This document shows, in pieces, positions 58,179 through 64,000 of a stretch of DNA of 64,000 bases (positions within the stretch are counted from its first letter, which is position 1; every line of letters starts with the position of its first letter). The translations under genes were made by a program, and so were the position numbers. The notes below the pieces were generated by a model. The model did no database searches. It was given only the letters and a program-made list of their open reading frames with translations, and had not been told where the DNA came from. The DNA is from Selaginella tamariscina (lineage: Eukaryota > Streptophyta > Lycopodiopsida > Selaginellales > Selaginellaceae): positions 515,348-579,347 of the forward strand of contig PUQB01000041.1 in the NCBI GenBank assembly GCA_003024785.1, written 5' to 3'.

Positions 58179-61100
58179 AGACTGGGTTCTACTGGGTATT
58201 TGATGCTTCTTATTTATTTGCTGTTTGATAAAGTTTTCATTCAAAATATCTCTTATAAACAATTAAGTTTGGAAATAGTATATGCTATTTATATTCAAAA
58301 GGGTAATTCGTTTAATTTTTATTTAAATGCTTTATCTATTTACGTTTATTTTAAAAATAAAAAAATTATTTCAATTTATTTAATTCAAGGGATACTTTTG
58401 ATCTATATATTCGATAATCTAATTAAAATTTTAATTCAAAACAAAAATTAGAATCCAAGTTGAAAATATAAAATTTAAAATTTCAATGTTCTCTTTATTA
58501 TAATGAATAAAAAATTAATAAAATATGAGTTATATTAATATATGATTTAAAATATCTCAATTCACACATTAATTCATGTAAATTTCCAGAAAAAAAAAAA
58601 ATTCTCAAAATTATTGTCACAAATTGATTACTTCTTAAACAAAATAGTAGATTTGATAAATTATAATAAGTTTAATTTATTTAGAACAACCAAAAAAACA
58701 AAAATATCTCTTACAAAACTTTAAACCATTTTTAAAATCATATATGAACCTGTACGTGTGCTATATTAATGTTTGTGTTAATTTTACGAGATTGGTTAAA
58801 ATAAATGTTTTTTAATTAATATTGCTTTTATTTTTTATTGAATTACTTTTTATGTTAAATATGCATACACAAATTTATACATACATCAGTATATCAGGTC
58901 GTGATTGCTATACTAATTAAAATTAAATCTAGTTAATTAATGTCTATTTCAGTTATCACAAATCTTAAAATTACTAAAATTAATATTAATATTAACCTTA
59001 ATCTTTAAAATATTTTCAAATAACATATATACTAGTTACATTTGCTTTTAAGATTTTCTATTCCGAACTTAAAGTCTCGTTAATTTGAATGAATTAGTAA
59101 TATAATGTGTTTTGAATTTCTATGGCTGTGTTAAAGAATAAAATAGAAGATCCTACTATAATTTAGTCAATATACATGTTTTATATATGTAAGTTGCAAT
59201 TTTGCAATGTAATTTAATTCTTAAGGACATTCTTATGGGTCTCTATCATCTAGTAAAATATTTATGAACATTACCATGACCTGTTTGTTCAATGAATTAT
59301 GTCATTAATGCAGGTTTATGTCGTATCATGAATTTGGTGAGTGATCACTACGTAATGATGTTCTTATATACACACATTAATTATTATTTTTATTTAAATT
59401 TTAAAACTTAACATTTAAAGCTCTCTTGAGAATGTTATTAATGCTTATGTTATTCTATTTTGCATTATACATGTTATGTATATATAAATACATATGTATG
59501 TATAAATACATGTCTATATATGTTTATACATGCATAACATGCATACTATACAAATGGATAGCATTTGTATAGCTATAGATATATAATACATGACATGCAT
59601 AATTTACTATATATAAACATTTTTGTCAAAATATGCTAATATACATTATGCAAATATACATATGTATAGTAAATTATACATGTCTATATCTAATGTGTAT
59701 ATATATATAAATTCATGTCATATATGCTTGTGTACATATATTTTGATAAAATATATATAGATACATATTTGTATTTATAAATATAGGTATTCATATATTT
59801 TTCTATATTAGCATAAATATATATATGTCTGTATATATGTTTTATAAATATGGTATATATGTATGTATCACTATTACCACTAATTATATTTTGTTAGAAT
59901 ATGTTTGGGCGGAGGTAAAGAGAGAAGCTCTCCTTCCTACGAAGTTGGTTTAGGATACATCATTTGTGGTCTTTGTGGCTTGTAAATGACAAAGCATTTG
60001 AGTATAATGTCTAGTTTGTAAATATTTATTTAAAATTTAATCATGTTAATAAAATCTGAATATGTTGTGTCTTTTTAAAATGTAAAACTGAAATTTATTT
60101 ATGTTGACAACATTTGAGTCTAACGATTCATATTGACATTCCTCACAAACTTCATGTATAAACATCACCTTCACATAACTTGTCAAAAATGAAATTTATT
60201 TGATAAATTTATGTTTAAGTTTTGTCTTAAATATAAATTTTAAATTTATTCATGTTGATATCATTTAAAAACAATGCCTGATCTTTAAATGTTAAATTGA
60301 GATTTATTCATGTTAATTTGATTTTCATTAATTTTAAGAGTTTGTCAATTAAACTTAAACTTGAACAAAATTGGGCCGACCTTATAAAGACCAAAACATA
60401 AATGAGAATAATGTGTGATGGAAAATGTGGAAATAAAATGTGAAGATGTTGGTTTAAGCATTTGAAATAGATTCAAATTATTTGTAATGCACTTGACGAG
60501 GAGGTTGTAAACTCCGTTTAGTATTAGGAGTAAAGAAAGTTTTATTCTTTAATTTCACCAAGGGGCTAAAAATAATTTTAATTAAAAACCTTTTATTCAA
60601 ATTCTAATTAATATAAAGAAATTAATCAATTTATTTTTTGGGTTTAGGTGATAAACTTTGTAAACATGTAAAAGTTTACAAGTGACTTTATGACACATGT
60701 GATGGTTGAGCTAGCTAACTCAATAATGGTTTTTAAATACTCGGCTTAGCATTATGTGAAAAGTGGTAATATATATAATTTGAATTTTTAGTCGACTTTG
60801 CATACAGTAATTAATGTTAGTTGTTAATTAATTTTTCTAACATAATTTAGCTTCAGAATGGAACATTAACAAGGACATTGACATTTTTAGAGGTTAACTA
60901 TTGTTACTTATCGAAATATGTTAATGAGCCTATATGTAATAAAAAACATATTCACTTCATACACTTGAGTATTTATGAATAGTCTAATTGGGTGTTGTTA
61001 GGTCTTTTCAACAAACTCTAAAACTTAACTTTTAAAAAAATTTTTCTTTGTTTTTAATGTCCCAATTAGATTTTGAAACATGATGCCCTAACCCTAACCC

Positions 61101-61355
61101 TATGACTATAAAGCCCTAATAAATCTCCACCCTAAATGCACATGTAAAAGGTATTTGTCATAATAAGATCTCAGGATTGGCATTTGGTGCTCAACTTATA
61201 CATAAGCCTAGTCAATCTTTGTGTTGCCCTAACTTTCAATGCTTACATCTTAAGAGTTTCACAACCCTTACCATTGGTGAATTTGCGGCCCTATAAAGAG
61301 TACACCCACATTTATAGATTTATTTAACTCTTTTTGTTTGGTAACATGTTCAAGG

Positions 61356-64000
61356 CTTTTTATGTGAACAATCATGATTTTTGAAGGAATGTTTAAAGTT
61401 TATTCATGGGGCTAAATACAAGTGTACATAAAAACATCCCAACGGATTTTATATAAACCTACTCTTATTCCATCCCCCTAAACCCAAGCATCGCTGAGTG
61501 TTCGAAGAAGAAAGTAATCGATTCAGACCTTTACGGGTCTAGTCTCTCGCCCGGATACTGTCTCGAGCTTCAATCTCCAAACCACAGCTCACAAGCACAC
61601 ACCAAAGAAAAAAGCAAACACAAACAAACGAGGCCAAACCAATCTGCAGCAGATGCCCAAAGTAGCTCCATGACAACCACTATAGCATACCACATACACA
61701 TCCACCAAAATCAAACATCAAATGCCCAAGGATATGCCCAATACGCATCAGAGTGACCACTTATTGCAAACACACCAAACCTCTTTGTAAACAAGAACCA
61801 TCTTTGCAGTTGCCCTCTTAGAAGATACCCAATAGACCTTAGAGCAATCCCTCGCAAACTGTATAGCACATGCCCATCAAAGAGGAGTAACACCGTACCA
61901 GATTAGCCATACTCGTTTCCAAGCATGGGAGCCTCACGCTCGGGGTGTACTAGGCTCAACGCACACGCCGACAAGCCATAAATGGTGGTCCTTACCACCT
62001 CAAACATGGGGCCGCACTTCCACTAGTAGCTCAAGTCCTGGGAAGCCGACTCAAAAAGATGCCACTACTGCAACCAGCAAGAGGCAATGAAGCACAAAAC
62101 GCAAATGCCTGAACCAACAAAGTGTATAACTCCTTCTAGACACCCAACCAGCAACACGTGTTCGGGGTCTTCAGTCTCTGACCATTCAGCACAGGCCCGT
62201 GGGCGATGCCTAACCCGAATCAGTGAGCCAATCAAGTGCATACGAATTTGCCACACAGCTTTGCCCATTCATCGCAAGTGCCACACAAGGAACAACCAAC
62301 ATCGCCACAAGCAACGAGCTAATCAAGTGCGCATGCCACCAGAAACAACCAACATAAACAACCAACATCGCAAAAACAACCAACGTCGCAAGGAACACGA
62401 CCAACAACATACACATACGCAAGTGCCTGAAACAGCAAATTGCATAACTTCTTCTAGGCAAACCAACCAAACCCGCAACATGTCACTCGGGGTCATGATT
62501 TTTATGTGAACAAATCATGAAGCTTGAATTTGCCGAGTTGTAACAGATCTCAGCAAGGTCTTCTATGATACCACTTGCAAAATAGGTTGGACTAAGGATA
62601 CTATTATGAAGACGAAAGAGCTGCTCCAAGTATAGTGGTTGTTATGGACTAAAGGAAGCAGTTCATGTGCTCCACTAGAACATGCTTTGGGCGTCGGGCA
62701 TGTACTAAACGATTGCATGGTGATCGGCCCTCATGAAAGATGCTAGTGTTATTATTTTGAGAGTTTATTTGGAAACATAGGTAAGATAATAGAAGGATAA
62801 AAAGTGACGAGCTCAAATCTCTATAATTAACAAAGTGACCGAAGTTGAAAGATAACTTTCGGGCCAGCTTTCACTGTATAACATTGAAGAACGAGATGGA
62901 TTATGTAGGAATGAGCATTGGGAGTCCATGTTTTTGAAGTGCATTAAGAGTACCTCACCAAATGAACCAGAGAGAGGTTTGTAACATCTCCCTCTCTTCA
63001 CTATTCTATAGCTTAAGTCTTTGTGCGTCATTGATGAGGCAGTGGCTGTTTGGTCTGGATACCTTGGAACACATGGGAGAGTTTCTTTGAAGAGAAAGGG
63101 ATTGTCATTGGACGGGGTATTAAACGAGAGATCCATGAACAGGAACGAGAAGCCTTAATTGAGAAAATAGGTTGAACCTGGTGTAGTTTGAACATGTAGT
63201 TTTCAAAATTCCTACAAGATATCAACGAGGTTAACTTTTCCGACGGGATGATTCACTGGTTGAGACTAATACAGAACCTGGTGCACAAGATTTTATAGGC
63301 CGCTTCAAGTACACATTGGTGGTACTAGCAAAGACAGGTGCTCAAGTGTTCTTTTATGCAGAGTATTACAGGTACTGTTTGACTGCTAAAGGTGTAGAAG
63401 TTGATGATTTCACTGGAGGTTTCATATTGGAGAAGGCCATGCAACCGTCTTCTTCTCTTGAAATATTGTCAGTTAGCTTGATTGAATGGGAAATATGCAT
63501 TCTGCCTCTATGAAATGGTGCAAGGCCAGGATACACATTAGCTTTGGAAACTATGTGTAAGGATTTTCCAACCTGTTTGACAGGGATTTTGGTGGAAGGC
63601 TAGATGCCTTACGTGGAGATATTATTGAAGTTGCTAGGCATAGAAAGAAAACTTGGTTTGCCAAGGTGGAGAAAGTGGACATGAAAAATAAGAAAGTGTT
63701 GTGATATGGTTGAAGAGAGACTGATCATTCAAAAACAAGTCTCAAGACTAAATGTTGAGGTTGTTAAGGAAGGAAAACAAACTTGGTATGTCATATACTA
63801 AAAGGTCTCATATAGTCTTTGTGATAGGAATAAACTACATCTTATAAACTTGCATCTTAAACTATAGAGCTTTGGAAACTTCTCTTGAAAACTTACCTAT
63901 AATCCACAATTATATATAGTTAACTCACAAGTGTAGTTCAAGTGAAGTTAGTATAGTTTCCAGGTGAGGTAGGCTGTTGGGGTTTATAATGACAATTATG
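61356..64000. other. Right-hand region without a nameable gene
   Basis: About 61,440-62,520 is a C/A-rich stretch in an AT-rich neighbourhood with internal repetition. 62,820-63,520 has exon-like plus-strand pieces (for example FKYTLVVLAKTGAQVFFYAE, then GVEVDDFTGGFILEKAM at 63310-63460) that I do not recognise. A 107-codon minus-strand frame at 62813-63136 overlaps them and is not convincing. Retroelement remains are possible but no diagnostic motif is visible. Confidence 0.4.
62096..62495. repeat. Direct repeat of about 80 bp plus CAACCAACATCGC units
   Basis: Segments at about 62096-62175 (GCAAATGCCTGAACCAACAA) and 62418-62495 (GCAAGTGCCTGAAACAGCAA) are direct copies. Between them AACAACCAACATCGC is repeated four times or so. 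Confidence 0.7.

Larger units (their letters stand above)
56995..61355 (+). repeat. Inverted duplication arm R2 (4.4 kb)
   Basis: This is the inverse partner of 38447-43290. It carries the best preserved copy of the small gene at its left end, then an AT-rich non-coding tail with the same microsatellites in reverse order (59480-59890). The MITE present in the other arm is absent here. Confidence 0.88.

Noticed and set aside
62087-62509. 140-codon frame at the right end as a gene
   Set aside because: It is made of C/A-rich internal repeats (CAACCAACATCGC) and has no domain resemblance.
1-64000. tRNA, rRNA or other structural RNA genes
   Set aside because: I looked for tRNA-type and rRNA-type conserved blocks and saw none I could support. 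The tRNA-like matches are the retroelement primer-binding sites only.

Overview
The window looks like nuclear DNA of a land plant. It is AT-rich, with GT-AG introns and interstitial TTTAGGG-type telomere motifs. It carries remnants of single-copy eukaryotic genes (midasin, a proteasome beta-5-like subunit, an FCP1-type phosphatase, a gamma-tubulin complex component) and many plant-type LTR retrotransposons and DNA transposons. Nothing read here fixes the species. The style (heavily decayed genes, diverse old retroelements) would fit a large non-seed-plant genome, but that is a guess. Almost every protein-coding trace carries frameshifts or stops, so most genes are called pseudogenes. Part of this could be uncorrected sequence indels.

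Layout. 1-4467: broken exons of MDN1 (midasin). 5184-6131: a divergent proteasome beta-5-like gene. 9756-12944: a possible CACTA terminus, then a minus-strand FCP1-like HAD phosphatase gene interrupted by one in-frame TAA. 13245-14747 and 18457-19094: two arrays of the 18-bp perfect palindrome GGCGGGATTAATCCCGCC at about 45-bp spacing. Between them lie microsatellites, telomere-like motifs, an AT-rich foldback and a kinase-like exon. 19243-22365: a broken gene whose core resembles the family labelled DUF7869 (motifs DNCAGENKN and GHTHEDID). It begins about 150 bp after the second array. These arrays plus this gene are the best candidate for an undescribed system.

24468-35484: a Ty3/gypsy element (A), a locus with an unknown small gene next to a gamma-tubulin-complex pseudogene, a second gypsy family (C) with both LTRs, and a solo LTR with a perfect 5-bp target duplication. 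35490-38000: CACTA transposase remnants. 38447-43290 and 56995-61355 are inverted copies of one 4.4-kb segment carrying the unknown small gene. The left copy also carries a 467-bp MITE.

The 43.6-56.3 kb interval can be resolved. Two copia elements and one gypsy element are each split in two by a single inversion of about 46,933-55,460. Both junctions share the dinucleotide GC. Reversing the inversion rejoins copia-1 (target duplication AGGAC), rejoins the gypsy element nested in copia-2 (target duplication (A/G)AACT), and rejoins copia-2. 61356-64000 holds no gene I can name.
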